A DNA stretch of 64,000 nucleotides from Rhodopseudomonas_A palustris_F (GTDB lineage Bacteria > Pseudomonadota > Alphaproteobacteria > Rhizobiales > Xanthobacteraceae), in the NCBI RefSeq assembly GCF_000013745.1, contig NC_007925.1:1302001-1366000 (forward strand), written 5' to 3'. The position numbers and the translations under genes are program-made. A model generated the notes under the pieces. It was given only the letters and a program-made list of their open reading frames with translations. It had not been told where the DNA came from and did no database searches. Below are positions 9,022-18,499 of this stretch, piece by piece; the stretch's first letter is position 1; each line of letters starts with the position of its first letter.

Positions 9022-9912
9022 TCACTTCGCACCCTCCCGCTGTTTCATCCGCGGATCGAGCGCGTCGCGGGCGGCGTCGCCGATCAGGTTGACCGACAGG
9101 ATCGCGATCGACAGCAACAGGCCCGGCCAGAAGATCATCGACGGCTTGATCTGGAAGTAGGCGCGGCCCTCAGCCATGATGTTGCCCCAGGTCGGGGTCT
9201 CCGGGCTGATGCCGGCGCCGAGGAACGACAGGATCGCCTCGGTGAGAATCGCCGAGGCGCAGACGTAAGTGCCCTGCACGATCAAGGGCGCCACGGTGTT
9301 GGGCAGCAGATGCCGCGCCATGATCTTCGGCAGGCTGGAGCCGAGCGAGATCGCGGCTTCGACGTAAGGTTCCTCGCGCGCCGACAGCACCACCGAGCGC
9401 ACCAGCCGGGCGACGCGGGGAATTTCCGGAATGGTGATGGCGATCAGCACGGTGGTGAGACTGGCGCCGGACAGCGACACCACGGCGATCGCCAAGAGAA
9501 TACTCGGGATCGCCATCAGGCCGTCCATCACCCGCATCATCACCGCGTCGACCCATTTGAAGAAGCCGGAGACCAGGCCGATGACAAGGCCGATCACCAC
9601 CGAGACGACAGCGGCGCCGACGCCGATCAACAGCGAGATCCGTCCGCCATAGAGGATGCGCGAAAGAATATCGCGGCCATAGGCGTCGGTGCCGAGCAGG
9701 AACTGGGCGCTGGATGGTTTCAGCCGCTGCGCCGGCGCCAGTTGCAACGGATCGTGCGGCGCCAGCCAGGGCGCGAACACCGCGGAGGCGACGATCAGCG
9801 CCAGGCAGATCGAGGCGAGCGTGATGATCGGACTGCCGACCAGAAACGACAGCGCCGAGCCGGCGCGGACGCGGACGGGAAGGGCGGGGCCGGGAACAGT
9901 ATCGATCGCCAT
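9022..9912 (-). CDS. Peptide-type ABC transporter permease (DppC-like)
   Basis: A 296-residue inner-membrane permease of the binding-protein-dependent dipeptide/nickel family. The N-terminal segment contains the OppC/DppC-type 'LAPHDPLQL' linker and 'LLGTDAYGRDILSRILYG'. Five to six hydrophobic helices follow, with the EAA loop around 'EEPYVEAAISLGSSLPKIMARHLLPN', the ATPase contact site. It starts 7 bp after the DppB-like gene stops, so the two are co-transcribed and form the heterodimeric channel. Confidence 0.93.
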   Translation of the reverse strand: MAIDTVPGPALPVRVRAGSALSFLVGSPIITLASICLALIVASAVFAPWLAPHDPLQLAPAQRLKPSSAQFLLGTDAYGRDILSRILYGGRISLLIGVGAAVVSVVIGLVIGLVSGFFKWVDAVMMRVMDGLMAIPSILLAIAVVSLSGASLTTVLIAITIPEIPRVARLVRSVVLSAREEPYVEAAISLGSSLPKIMARHLLPNTVAPLIVQGTYVCASAILTEAILSFLGAGISPETPTWGNIMAEGRAYFQIKPSMIFWPGLLLSIAILSVNLIGDAARDALDPRMKQREGAK

Positions 9913-9919
9913 CAGCGCC

Positions 9920-10861
9920 TCAATATCGGATGCGGGGGTCGAGCAGCGTGTAGGCGACGTCGATCAAGAGATTCACCGCGACGTAGATCCCGGAGGTCAA
10001 CAGGATCATCGCCTGGATCACCGGATAGTCGCGCGCCAGCACCGCGTCGACGGTGAGCCGGCCGACGCCGGGCAGGTTGAACACGCTTTCGGTGACCACC
10101 ACGCCGGAGATCAGCAGCGCAAAGCCGGTGCCGATCACGGTGATCACCGGCACTGCGGCGTTGCGCAGCGCATGGCGCAGCAGCACGCCGGGCTCGGCGA
10201 TGCCCTTGGCGCGCGCGGTGCGGATGTAATCTTCGCCGAGCACGTCGAGCATCGCCGCGCGCGTCATCCGCGCGATCAGCGCGATATAGATGAAGGACAG
10301 CGTCAGCGTCGGCAGGATCAGCCGCTCGAAGAACGGCCCGAAGCCGTTATAGATGCTGCGATAGCCCTGCACCGGCAGCCAGCGCAATTCGATCGCGAAC
10401 ATCTGGATCAGCACATAGCCGATCACGAACACCGGCACCGAGAAGCCGACCACCGACAAGCCCATCACGAAGCGATCGATCAGGCTGCCGTGTTTCCAAG
10501 CCGCGATCACGCCGAGCGGCACCGCGACCACGATGGCGAGCACGATGGTGGAGACCGCAATCGCAATGGTCGGCTCGACGCGCTGGCCGATCATCTTCAG
10601 CACCGGAACCTGCGAGATCAGCGAGACGCCGAGGTCGCCGTGCATCAGCTTGCCGATCCAGGCGAAGAATTGCGTGTACAGCGGCAGGTTGAGCCCGAGC
10701 GAGGCGCGGATGCGCTCGAGTTGTTCCGGGCTGGCGTTGTCGCCGGCGAGGATCGCCGCGGGATCGCCCGGCGTCAGCCGCAGCAGCAGGAAGACGAACA
10801 AGGCGACCACGCCCATCACGGGAATGGCGGCGAGCACGCGGCGCAGCAGATATAACAGCAT
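9920..10861 (-). CDS. Peptide-type ABC transporter permease (DppB-like)
   Basis: A 313-residue permease partner of the DppC-like protein. The start 'LLYLLRRVLAAIPVMGVVALFVFLLLRL'-like, with the conserved 'LTPGDPAAILAGDNAS' after helix 1, is typical of DppB/OppB. The EAA loop lies in 'EDYIRTARAKGIAEPGVLLRHALRNAAVPVI', and the C terminus ends in 'AYTLLDPRIRY'. It is the first channel gene after the M20 peptidase on this strand. Confidence 0.93.
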   Translation of the reverse strand: MLLYLLRRVLAAIPVMGVVALFVFLLLRLTPGDPAAILAGDNASPEQLERIRASLGLNLPLYTQFFAWIGKLMHGDLGVSLISQVPVLKMIGQRVEPTIAIAVSTIVLAIVVAVPLGVIAAWKHGSLIDRFVMGLSVVGFSVPVFVIGYVLIQMFAIELRWLPVQGYRSIYNGFGPFFERLILPTLTLSFIYIALIARMTRAAMLDVLGEDYIRTARAKGIAEPGVLLRHALRNAAVPVITVIGTGFALLISGVVVTESVFNLPGVGRLTVDAVLARDYPVIQAMILLTSGIYVAVNLLIDVAYTLLDPRIRY

Positions 10862-10939
10862 CGCTTCCTTTCGTTGCCCCGGCTAAAAGTTAGCAATTCC
10901 CATGCCACTGACGGCGGCGTCGCGGTTTGCTGATCGTTG

Positions 10940-12070
10940 CTACTCCAAGGTCGCGAGCAGTCCGGCCATCAAACGCCCGCGTTCTGCGAGGCTGTCGACT
11001 TCGATATGCTCATTCAAGGTGTGCGGATCGGCGCCGCGCACGCCGAGTCCATCGAGCGTCGCGATGCCCATCGCGCCGGTGAAGTTGCCGTCGGAGCCGC
11101 CGCCTGCGCTGCCATGGGTCAGCTTGATGCCCAATTGCGCGGCGATGCCGCGCGCCTGTTCGTAGAGCGCCAGCGTGGCGTCGCCCGGTTCCCACACCGG
11201 GCGGGTGACGCCGCGCGTCACCGTGAACGTCACGTCCGGCGAACTCGCGGTCAACGCCAGCATCCGCGCCACGCCGCGATCGAGATCTGCCTGCCGCTTC
11301 GCCATACTGAGCGCTTCGCCGCGGCAGCTCGAGGCCACGCAATTCACCCATTGGCCGCCGTGCACGATGCCGACGCTGAAGGTGCAGTCGTCATCGGTCA
11401 TCTCATCAATGGCGATGATCTGCCGGGCCATTTCCCGGATCGCTGAACGCCCCGACGACAGCGTGGCGCCGGCGTGGCTCGGCTTGCCGCGGACCTCGAG
11501 GTTGAACCGGGCGATGGCGTAGCGTCCAGTCACGACGCCGTTATTCGGTTTGCCGGGTTCCGGCACCAGCACGTATTTGTTGCGCATTGCCTCCGCTTCG
11601 ATCACGTCGCGGGTCGACGGCGTGCCGACTTCCTCATCCGGCGTGAACAACACGGTGATCGGCAGCGGCGTGGTGAACGCGGCGCGGGCCAATTGCCGGA
11701 TCGCCTCCAGCGACAAATAATTGCCGCCCTTCATGTCGTAGATGCCGGGGCCGAAACACTTATTCCCGTCGCGGCGAAACGGCAGATCGCGCAGCGTGCC
11801 GATCGGATGCACGGTGTCGAGATGGCCGGCTATCAGGATGCCCGGCTCGCCTTGCTTAGGGTGCGGAAATGTGGCGCGGACGCAATCGGCGAAGCCCTGG
11901 CGCCCGCTGATGCGTTCGATGTGAGCACCCATGATCGCCATCTCGCGGGCGGCGAGATCGAGCAAGCGGTTGACCGCGGCCGTATCGAAGGTCGGGCTTT
12001 CGCATTCGACCCAGGCGCGCAGCCCTTGCAGCATCGCTTCGGAATCGAACGGCAGGTTCGCGGGATTCAT
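10940..12070 (-). CDS. M20 family metallopeptidase (glutamate carboxypeptidase / ArgE type)
   Basis: A 376-residue M20A-like peptidase. Metal and catalytic motifs are clear: 'IAGHLDTVHPIG' (metal His plus catalytic Asp), 'FGPGIYDMKGG' (bridging Asp), 'LFTPDEEVGTPS' (catalytic base Glu and metal Glu), and a late 'GSAGGGSDGNF' block. Enzymes of this group remove C-terminal glutamate or deacylate amino acids. No signal peptide is visible. It is upstream of the transporter permeases on the same strand, so it probably hydrolyses the imported compound; this is inferred from context. Confidence 0.9.
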   Translation of the reverse strand: MNPANLPFDSEAMLQGLRAWVECESPTFDTAAVNRLLDLAAREMAIMGAHIERISGRQGFADCVRATFPHPKQGEPGILIAGHLDTVHPIGTLRDLPFRRDGNKCFGPGIYDMKGGNYLSLEAIRQLARAAFTTPLPITVLFTPDEEVGTPSTRDVIEAEAMRNKYVLVPEPGKPNNGVVTGRYAIARFNLEVRGKPSHAGATLSSGRSAIREMARQIIAIDEMTDDDCTFSVGIVHGGQWVNCVASSCRGEALSMAKRQADLDRGVARMLALTASSPDVTFTVTRGVTRPVWEPGDATLALYEQARGIAAQLGIKLTHGSAGGGSDGNFTGAMGIATLDGLGVRGADPHTLNEHIEVDSLAERGRLMAGLLATLE

Positions 12071-12482
12071 TCAGTTCCTCCTGGTCGTCGCGTCGTTGGT
12101 TCGAAGTGCGGACGTTGAAGAAGTGCGGTCGCTGTCGAAGCGTTGACGTATTGTCGTCTTGACGCCCCGCGTTCGCCCAGCGCGCAAGCAACAGCTTGCG
12201 CGACGTCGCGTATCAAACATGGTGTCGGAGTTATCAGCAAGCGATTTGCGCGTGCGGCGCTCTGCGATTTTGCGCGGAGGCATTGCGCGATGACCATGCG
12301 TGAAAACGCGATTGACGCATCAGTCTTGCGATGCAAGTCTCGCAGGCGAGCTAACACAAGATGTTAGTAGGCTCACTCCCGCCCAAGGGCGCCGAACGAT
12401 CCGCCGAACGATCCGCCTAAGAATTTGTCGCCTTGCACAACTAATCATCTGCGGTTGACCAGTTTCAAGCCAGGAGAGCTCA
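12071..12482. other. Divergent promoter region between M20 peptidase and binding-protein gene
   Basis: A 412-bp gap that should hold the promoters of both the leftward peptidase-transporter operon and the rightward binding-protein gene. The right edge has a Shine-Dalgarno-like GGAGAG before the ATG at 12483. I found no convincing gene, terminator or regulator-site consensus in it. Confidence 0.5.
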
Positions 12483-14090
12483 ATGTCTGAATGTCTGCGC
12501 GGCCCGCGTCGCTCGATGTCCTCATGGGGATTACGCGGCGTTATCGCATCTGTGGTGTTGGCGTTATCGCTACCGGCCTCGGCGAAGACGCTGACCGCGG
12601 TGATGCATTCCGATCTGCGGGTGATCGATCCGGGGCTGACCACCGCCTACATCACCCGCGACCACGGCTATATGGTGTACGACACGCTGCTGGCGATGGA
12701 TGCCAATTTCAAAGTGCAGCCGCAGATGGCGGACTGGAAGGTGTCCGACGACAAATTGACCTACACCTTCACCTTGCGCGACGGGTTGAAGTGGCACGAC
12801 GGTGCGCCGGTCACCGCGGAGGATTGTGTCGCATCGTTGCGGCGCTGGGGCTCCTCCGACGGCATGGGCCAGAAGCTGATGGACTTCACCGCGTCGCTGG
12901 AGGCCACCGACGCCAAGACCATCACTCTTAAATTGAAGGAGCCCTACGGGCTGGTGCTGGAATCGATCGGCAAGCCGTCGTCGCTGGTGCCGTTCATGAT
13001 GCCGAAGCGCATCGCCGAGACCCCGGCCGGCAAGGCGATCTCCGAGCAGATCGGCTCCGGGCCGTTCAAATTCGTCGCCGCCGAGTTCCAGCCCGGCGTC
13101 AAGGCGGTGTATGTCAAGAACGCCGACTATGTGCCGCGCGCCGAGCCGCCGAGCTGGACCTCGGGCGGCAAAGTGGTGAAGGTCGATCGCGTCGAATGGC
13201 TGACCATGGCCGACGCGCAGACCGCGGTGAACGCGCTGCAGTCCGGCGACATCGATTTTCTGGAGAATCCCTCGTTCGACATCCTGCCGATGCTGCTGGC
13301 CGACAGCGAGCTGACGGTGCAGACGCTGAGCCCGCTGGGGTTTCAGACTCTGGGGCGGATGAACTTCCTGTATCCGCCGTTCGACAACATCAAGGTGCGG
13401 CGCGCCGCGTTCCTCGCCATGAGCCAGAAGCCGGTGCTCGACGCGCTGGTCGGCAATCCGGACTACTACAAGATCTGCGGCGCGGTGTTCGGCTGCGACA
13501 CGCCGCTCTCCACCGACGTCGGCTCGGAGAGCCTGGTGAAGGGCAACGGCATGGCGGAGGCCAAGAAGCTGTTGGCCGAGAGCGGCTACGACGGCACCCC
13601 GATCGCGCTGATGGCGCCGACCGACGTCAACACGTTGCGGGCGCAGCCGATCGTGGCGGCGCAATTGCTGCGCGACGCCGGCTTCAAGGTCGACGTGCAG
13701 GCCACCGACTGGCAGACCGTGGTGACGCGGCGCGCCAGCCAGAAGCCGGTGAAGGACGGCGGCTGGAACATCTTCTTCACCAACTGGGCCGGCCCGGAAA
13801 TTCTCAACCCGATCGCCAACGTCTCCACCAGCGGCAAGGGCAAGAGCGGCGGCTGGTTCGGCTGGCCGGACGATCCCGCCATGGAAACGCTGCGCGACAA
13901 GTTCGCCCGCGCCAAGGCGCTGGATGAGCAGAAGCAGCTCGCCGAAGCGATCCAGGCGCGGGTCTATGAGCAGGTGCTGTATATCCCGCTCGGTCAATAC
14001 AAGGTGCCGAGCGCCTGGCGCAAATCGCTGTCCGGCGTGCTCAGCGGCCCGGCGACCCCGGTGTTCTGGAATATCGACAAGAAGGAGTAG
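12483..14090 (+). CDS. Peptide-type ABC transporter substrate-binding protein (DppA/OppA family)
   Basis: A 535-residue periplasmic binding protein (SBP_bac_5). The N-terminus has a basic region followed by a hydrophobic core and 'LPASAKTL', a probable Sec signal with cleavage after Ala. Family hallmarks are 'MVYDTLLAMD', 'YTFTLRDGLKWHDGAPVTAEDCV' and 'IGSGPFKFV'. An SD-like GGAGAG sits just before the start. It is divergent from the transporter genes 7170-10861 and almost certainly delivers substrate to them. The ligand is unknown, but the neighbouring peptidases point to peptides or amidated amino acids. Confidence 0.93.
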   Translation: MSECLRGPRRSMSSWGLRGVIASVVLALSLPASAKTLTAVMHSDLRVIDPGLTTAYITRDHGYMVYDTLLAMDANFKVQPQMADWKVSDDKLTYTFTLRDGLKWHDGAPVTAEDCVASLRRWGSSDGMGQKLMDFTASLEATDAKTITLKLKEPYGLVLESIGKPSSLVPFMMPKRIAETPAGKAISEQIGSGPFKFVAAEFQPGVKAVYVKNADYVPRAEPPSWTSGGKVVKVDRVEWLTMADAQTAVNALQSGDIDFLENPSFDILPMLLADSELTVQTLSPLGFQTLGRMNFLYPPFDNIKVRRAAFLAMSQKPVLDALVGNPDYYKICGAVFGCDTPLSTDVGSESLVKGNGMAEAKKLLAESGYDGTPIALMAPTDVNTLRAQPIVAAQLLRDAGFKVDVQATDWQTVVTRRASQKPVKDGGWNIFFTNWAGPEILNPIANVSTSGKGKSGGWFGWPDDPAMETLRDKFARAKALDEQKQLAEAIQARVYEQVLYIPLGQYKVPSAWRKSLSGVLSGPATPVFWNIDKKE

Positions 14091-14175
14091 CGCGCGGGAC
14101 AAGCCGGCATCGCGTCGTTTCAAAAGGCGAGATACTGACAGCTTGTCATTCCGGGGCGCCAGGATGCTAACACCT

Positions 14176-14291
14176 GTCATTCCGGGGCTCGAGCACTTGC
14201 GAGCGAACCCGGAGTCTTGCTGGGGGAGGGCTTGTGCTCGTTGCGAGATTCCGGGTTCGCTCGAGCTACCGCTCTCGCGCCCCGGAATGAC
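14176..14291. repeat. Intergenic palindromic element family B, copy 1
   Basis: About 116 bp flanked by GTCATTCCGGGGC and its inverse GCCCCGGAATGAC. Inside are GAGCGAACCCGGA and its inverse TCCGGGTTCGCTC, so the whole element can fold into one long stem. A second short GTCATTCCGGGGCGCC motif precedes it at about 14146. Confidence 0.85.
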
Positions 14292-14328
14292 GTTCCCGTC
14301 GTGGAAGCCGCCTGCGCCGCCGTCGAAG

Positions 14329-16644
14329 CTACGCTGCTACGGCGGCGCGGCTCAGCACCCGCACCGGGATCGACTTCGCCGCCGGCACCTTGCTCTTTTC
14401 GGCGTGGTGCCACAGCGGGATCAGCGGATTGCATTCCGGATAGTAGCCGCCGATGCAGCCTTCCGGAATGTCGTAGGCCACCACCCGCAGGCCGCCGACC
14501 TCGCGCTCGACGCCGTCGTCGACCACGGTCTGCAAAGTGATCACGTCGCCCTCGCGCAGCGAGAACCGGTCGATGTCGTTGCGATGCATCAGCACCACCT
14601 CGCGTGAACCGTAGATGCCGCGGAAGCGGTCGTCGTAATTGTAGATCGTGGTGTTGAACTGGCCATTGCTACGCAGCGTGATCAGTTGCACCACGTCGCG
14701 CGTGTCCTCGCAGACGTCGATGTCCGACGTCAGCGTCGAGGGCGTGATGAAATTGGCTTTGCCGGTCTTGGTCTGCCATTGCCGGTGCCGTGCGCCGAGC
14801 GGGCGATGGAAGCCGCCGGGCTGCCACATCCGTGCGTTGAAGTCGTGGAAGATCTTCGGGTAGGTTGCCGCGATGGCGTCGCGGATCTTGCCGTAATCGG
14901 CGACCCAGTCGTCCCACGGCACCTTGGAACTGCTCAGCGTCGCCTTGGCCAGTTCGGCGACGATCCTCGGCTCTGATAGTAGCTCGGAGCTCGCCGGTTC
15001 CATCTGGCCGCGCGAGCCGTGCATGCAGCCGAGGCTGTCCTCCATCGACACCGCCTGCGGACCGCTGGCCTGAGTGTCGATCTCGATGCGGCCGAGACAC
15101 GGCAGGATGAACGACACCTCGCCGTGCACCAGCGCGGTGCGATTGAGCTTGGTCAGGATCTGAACGGTGAGCCGTAGCTTGCGCCAGGCCGGCGTCACCA
15201 GCCGATGCTCCGGCACCGCGCGCACCAGATTGCCGCCGAGCGAGATTACCGCGCGGACGCTGCCGTCGATGATCCCCTCGCAAGCCTCGACGGTGTTGAG
15301 GCCCTTGTTCTGCGGCACCTCGATGTCGAACAATTGCTTGAGCTTGTCGGCCGGCACCGTCTCCGGCTTCTCGGTGACGCCGACGGTGCGCTGGCCCTGC
15401 ACGTTGGAATGGCCGCGAACCGGGCAGATCCCGGCGCCGGGGCGGCCGATATTGCCGCGCAGCAGCGCCAGATCGACCAGCGTCTGCACGGTCTCGACGC
15501 CTTTCTTATGCTGGGTCAATCCCATGCCGTAGATGAAGATCACCGACTTGGCGTTGGCATAAACCGTGGCGGCGGCTTCCAGCGCGCCGCGGGTGAGGCC
15601 CGAACGGCGCTCGATGTGTTTCCAATCGCAGCCGCGCGCGGCGGCGGCGAAGTCGTCGAAGCCGTGGGTGTGTTCGCGGATGAAATCGTGATCGAGCACC
15701 GGCTGAGCGCCGGCGGCGACCGCGGCGTCGTCGAGCCCGAACATCACCTTGGCGATGCCGAGCATCGCCGCGGTGTCGCCACCGGCCTTCACCTGATGAT
15801 ACTGCGAGCTGATCCGTGTCGGATCGCTGATCAGCATCTCGGTCGGCGACTGCGGATTGGAAAACTCCACCAGCCCGCGCTCACGCAACGGGTTGAAGGT
15901 GACGATCGGCACGCCGCGTCTGGCGGCCTCCTGCAATTCGTGCAGCATGCGCGGGCTCGAGGTGCCGACGTTCTGGCCGAAGAAGAAGATGCAGTCGGTG
16001 GTCTTGAAGTCGTCCAGCGTGCAGGTGCCGACCGGCACGCCGATGCTTTCCGGCAAGGCGACCGAGGTGGTTTCGTGGCACATGTTGGAGCTGTCGGGCA
16101 GGTTGTTGTTGCCATAGGCCCGCGCCAGCAGCGAATACATGAATGCGGTCTCCAGCGAGGCGCGCCCGGAGGCGTAGAACACCGCGCTCTCGGGTTGCAT
16201 CGCCTTGAGTTCGCGGCCGATCTCCGCGAAGGCGTCGTCCCAGCTCACCGGCAGATATTTGTCGGTCGCGGCATCCCACCGTAGCGGATGGGTAAGTCTC
16301 CCGGCGTTTTCCAGTTGGTGATCGTCCCAGCTCTCCAGTTCGCTCACCGTGCGTTCGGCGAAAAAATCCGGCGTCACCCGCTTGCTGGTGACCTCCCAGG
16401 TGGTGGCCTTGGCGCCGTTCTCGCAGAATTCGAACACCCGCGGATCCGCCGGCTTGCCCCAGGCGCAGCTGACGCACATGAAGCCGTCGGGCTTGTTCTG
16501 CTTCAGCAGCAGCTCCGGGCCGGTGAACGGCACCCGGTCGCGGGCCAGGCTTTTCGCCAGCGACCGCACCGAGCCCCAGCCGCCGGCCGGCTCGTGGTTC
16601 GGCTCGACAACCAGATCGGGTCCGAATTCGCGCTTCGATGCCAT
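14329..16644 (-). CDS. FdhF/YdeP-type molybdopterin oxidoreductase
   Basis: A 771-residue catalytic subunit of the formate-dehydrogenase-like molybdopterin family, YdeP branch. The N-terminus has the branch-typical cysteine pattern 'CVSCAWGKPADP...FCENGAK'. Then come 'LPVSWDDAFAEIGREL', the MGD-binding stretch 'NMCHETTSVALPESIG', 'FFFGQNVGTSSPRMLHE' and a C-terminal molydopterin dinucleotide-binding domain ('LRSNGQFNTTIYNYDDRFRG'). I start at the ATG at 16644, because the 44 residues further upstream do not look like family sequence. The physiological substrate of YdeP proteins is not established. It appears as a single gene with no partner subunits. Confidence 0.9.
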   Translation of the reverse strand: MASKREFGPDLVVEPNHEPAGGWGSVRSLAKSLARDRVPFTGPELLLKQNKPDGFMCVSCAWGKPADPRVFEFCENGAKATTWEVTSKRVTPDFFAERTVSELESWDDHQLENAGRLTHPLRWDAATDKYLPVSWDDAFAEIGRELKAMQPESAVFYASGRASLETAFMYSLLARAYGNNNLPDSSNMCHETTSVALPESIGVPVGTCTLDDFKTTDCIFFFGQNVGTSSPRMLHELQEAARRGVPIVTFNPLRERGLVEFSNPQSPTEMLISDPTRISSQYHQVKAGGDTAAMLGIAKVMFGLDDAAVAAGAQPVLDHDFIREHTHGFDDFAAAARGCDWKHIERRSGLTRGALEAAATVYANAKSVIFIYGMGLTQHKKGVETVQTLVDLALLRGNIGRPGAGICPVRGHSNVQGQRTVGVTEKPETVPADKLKQLFDIEVPQNKGLNTVEACEGIIDGSVRAVISLGGNLVRAVPEHRLVTPAWRKLRLTVQILTKLNRTALVHGEVSFILPCLGRIEIDTQASGPQAVSMEDSLGCMHGSRGQMEPASSELLSEPRIVAELAKATLSSSKVPWDDWVADYGKIRDAIAATYPKIFHDFNARMWQPGGFHRPLGARHRQWQTKTGKANFITPSTLTSDIDVCEDTRDVVQLITLRSNGQFNTTIYNYDDRFRGIYGSREVVLMHRNDIDRFSLREGDVITLQTVVDDGVEREVGGLRVVAYDIPEGCIGGYYPECNPLIPLWHHAEKSKVPAAKSIPVRVLSRAAVAA

Positions 16645-16763
16645 GCTGCTCACTCCGATTTGCCGCCGCCGCGGGGGCGCCGTGCGGCAAAATGACCGGA
16701 GTGGAATGTCAGATGGGCGCGAAGGTTCCGCCGATGACCAAGCGGTGATCAAGAGTGAGCATC

Positions 16764-16898
16764 GTGTCCCGGACACGGAGCAGCGCTCCGCGCTGCGCCG
16801 TGAGCCGGGACTATTTCAAAGGCTATCTCCGTAACGGCGCCGGATCCGCGGGGCACCGCGCCGCAAGCGCGGCGTGGTGTGCTTCGTCCGGGGCAACG
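16764..16898. repeat. Intergenic palindromic element family A, copy 7
   Basis: Copy from GTGTCCCGGACACGG to CGTCCGGGGCAAC, with a diverged middle containing GAGCCGGGACTATT. It lies between the oxidoreductase start and the rhodanese gene. Confidence 0.75.
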
Positions 16899-16921
16899 CG
16901 CTTGCGTCGCGTCCGAAGTCG

Positions 16922-17299
16922 TCACGCCTTCTCGACTTCGCCGCCGGAGTCAAGCCAGCCCTTGAAGCCGCCGAGATTGCGGACATTGCTGTAGCCCATA
17001 TCCTTCAGCGTCTTGCCGACCAGCGCCGAGCGGCCGCCGGAGGCGCAATAGGTCACCACGGTCTTGGCGCGGTCGAACGCCGCCTCGTGCAGCGGCGAGG
17101 TGGGATCGGCGCGAAATTCGACCAGCCCGCGCGGCACCGCCAGGGCACCCGGGACCTTGCCGGAGGTGGCGACTTCGCCCGGCTCGCGGACGTCGAGAAA
17201 CAGCACGTCGGGACGGCCGAGCAGCGTCTTTGCGTCGTCCGGGCTGATCCGCGGGACCTCGGCATCAGCCTCGGCGACCATCATTTGCACCGTTTTCAT
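16922..17299 (-). CDS. Single-domain rhodanese-like sulfurtransferase
   Basis: A 125-residue rhodanese domain. 'VLFLDVREPGEVATSGKVPGA' matches the conserved first half, and the active-site loop 'TYCASGGRSA' carries the persulfide-forming Cys followed by Gly-Gly-Arg, as in GlpE/PspE-type proteins. The C-terminal 'NLGGFKGWLDSGGEVEKA' is also typical. It begins 'MKTVQMMVAEA' without an obvious signal peptide, so a cytoplasmic sulfur-transfer role is likely. The donor and acceptor are unknown. Confidence 0.9.
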   Translation of the reverse strand: MKTVQMMVAEADAEVPRISPDDAKTLLGRPDVLFLDVREPGEVATSGKVPGALAVPRGLVEFRADPTSPLHEAAFDRAKTVVTYCASGGRSALVGKTLKDMGYSNVRNLGGFKGWLDSGGEVEKA

Positions 17300-17554
17300 C
17301 GCGTTTCTCCGTAAGAGGATTGTGAGGTGCGAACTAAGCCCCAAAGAGGAAATTGTTGCAATCAAAACCGCTTTGGGAGCAGAGACTCGTCTTATAGTCG
17401 TCATGAAGAGAATAATCTGTTTGAGGTGGCAGGGTGTGCGCAGTCCGTCGGAGCGCTGACTCAGCTCGCCCGACGCGGCACCGTTGCGATCAACTCGGCT
17501 CGGCGGAAGCGCCCGGCCAAGCCTAAAGAAGGCAAGCGTGAAGAAGGGAAGCGC

Positions 17555-18499
17555 GTGACACCCAGCCTCTCCGTGATCGGCTCGACGCTGCTCGCGACCG
17601 CCGCCGCGCTGTGGGGCGTGCGGGCGCTGGCGCATCATGCGCTGCTGCGCGGTTTGCGCGCGCCGCGGCTGCCGCACGAGCACGGACCGGCGGATTTCGG
17701 CTTGCCGCCGACATGCGTCAGCGAGGTGCGGATTCCCGGGCCGCGCGGCCGCAGCCTGTTCGGCTGGATGGTCGAACCGCCGCAGGCTGCCGTGCGACCG
17801 GTGCCGGCGGTCGTGGTGATGCACGGCTGGGGCTCCAATGCCGCGCAGATGTGGCCGGTGGTGCCGCCTTTGCACGAGGCGGGTTACGCGGTGCTATTGA
17901 TCGACGCGCGCTGCCATGGTCGCAGCGACGACGAGGCTTTCACCTCAATGCCGCGCTTTGCCGAAGACATCGCCGCGGGGTTGCGCTGGCTGCGTGGACG
18001 GCCGGGGATCGCGCCGGACCGCATCGCGCTGCTCGGCCATTCGGTCGGCGCCGCCGCGACGCTGCTGCACGCCGCACGCTGCGACGACGTGCGCGCGGTG
18101 GTCAGTCTGTCGGCGTTCGCCCATCCGCGCGAGGTGATGCAGCGCTGGATGGCCGAACAGCACGTGCCTTATCCGGTGATCGGCTGGTATGTGCTGCGCC
18201 ATGTGCAGCAGGTGATCGGCGCCAAGTTCGACGACATCGCGCCGCTCTCCACCATCGCCGCCGTACGATGTCCGGTGCTGCTGGTGCACGGCTGCGGCGA
18301 TGCCACGGTGCCGTTCTCCGACGCCGAGCGGCTGGCGGCGGCGTCTCGTCGGGCGCGGCTGCTGTCGGTCGACGGCGATCACGACTTGCGCGAGACGCTC
18401 GCACCCTATGCGGGCGAGCTGGTCGCCTTCCTGGACGCGGCCTGTCGCGCGCGCGGTTCGACCTTGGACTCAACCGCGGCGGCGTCGCAGACTCGGTGA
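17555..18499 (+). CDS. Alpha/beta hydrolase with N-terminal membrane anchor
   Basis: A roughly 314-residue serine hydrolase. The N-terminus has one hydrophobic stretch ('LSVIGSTLLATAAALWGV') that may anchor it in the membrane. The fold motifs are the oxyanion 'VVMHGWGSNAAQ', the nucleophile elbow 'LLGHSVGAAATL' (Ser), the acid near 'VHGCGDATVPF' and the His in 'VDGDHDLRE'. I chose the GTG at 17555, which has an AAGGGA ribosome-binding site 6-8 bp upstream. An in-frame ATG at 17327 exists, but the extra sequence looks non-coding. Substrate unknown. Confidence 0.8.
   Translation: MTPSLSVIGSTLLATAAALWGVRALAHHALLRGLRAPRLPHEHGPADFGLPPTCVSEVRIPGPRGRSLFGWMVEPPQAAVRPVPAVVVMHGWGSNAAQMWPVVPPLHEAGYAVLLIDARCHGRSDDEAFTSMPRFAEDIAAGLRWLRGRPGIAPDRIALLGHSVGAAATLLHAARCDDVRAVVSLSAFAHPREVMQRWMAEQHVPYPVIGWYVLRHVQQVIGAKFDDIAPLSTIAAVRCPVLLVHGCGDATVPFSDAERLAAASRRARLLSVDGDHDLRETLAPYAGELVAFLDAACRARGSTLDSTAAASQTR

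Noticed and set aside
12570..14180. 536-codon reverse frame opposite the binding-protein gene
   Set aside because: Composition is typical of an antisense shadow in high-GC DNA, and the forward gene has a signal peptide and family motifs.
16645..16776. 44-residue N-terminal extension of the YdeP-like oxidoreductase
   Set aside because: Sequence is Ser/Arg-rich and unlike the family; it also lies in the intergenic element zone.
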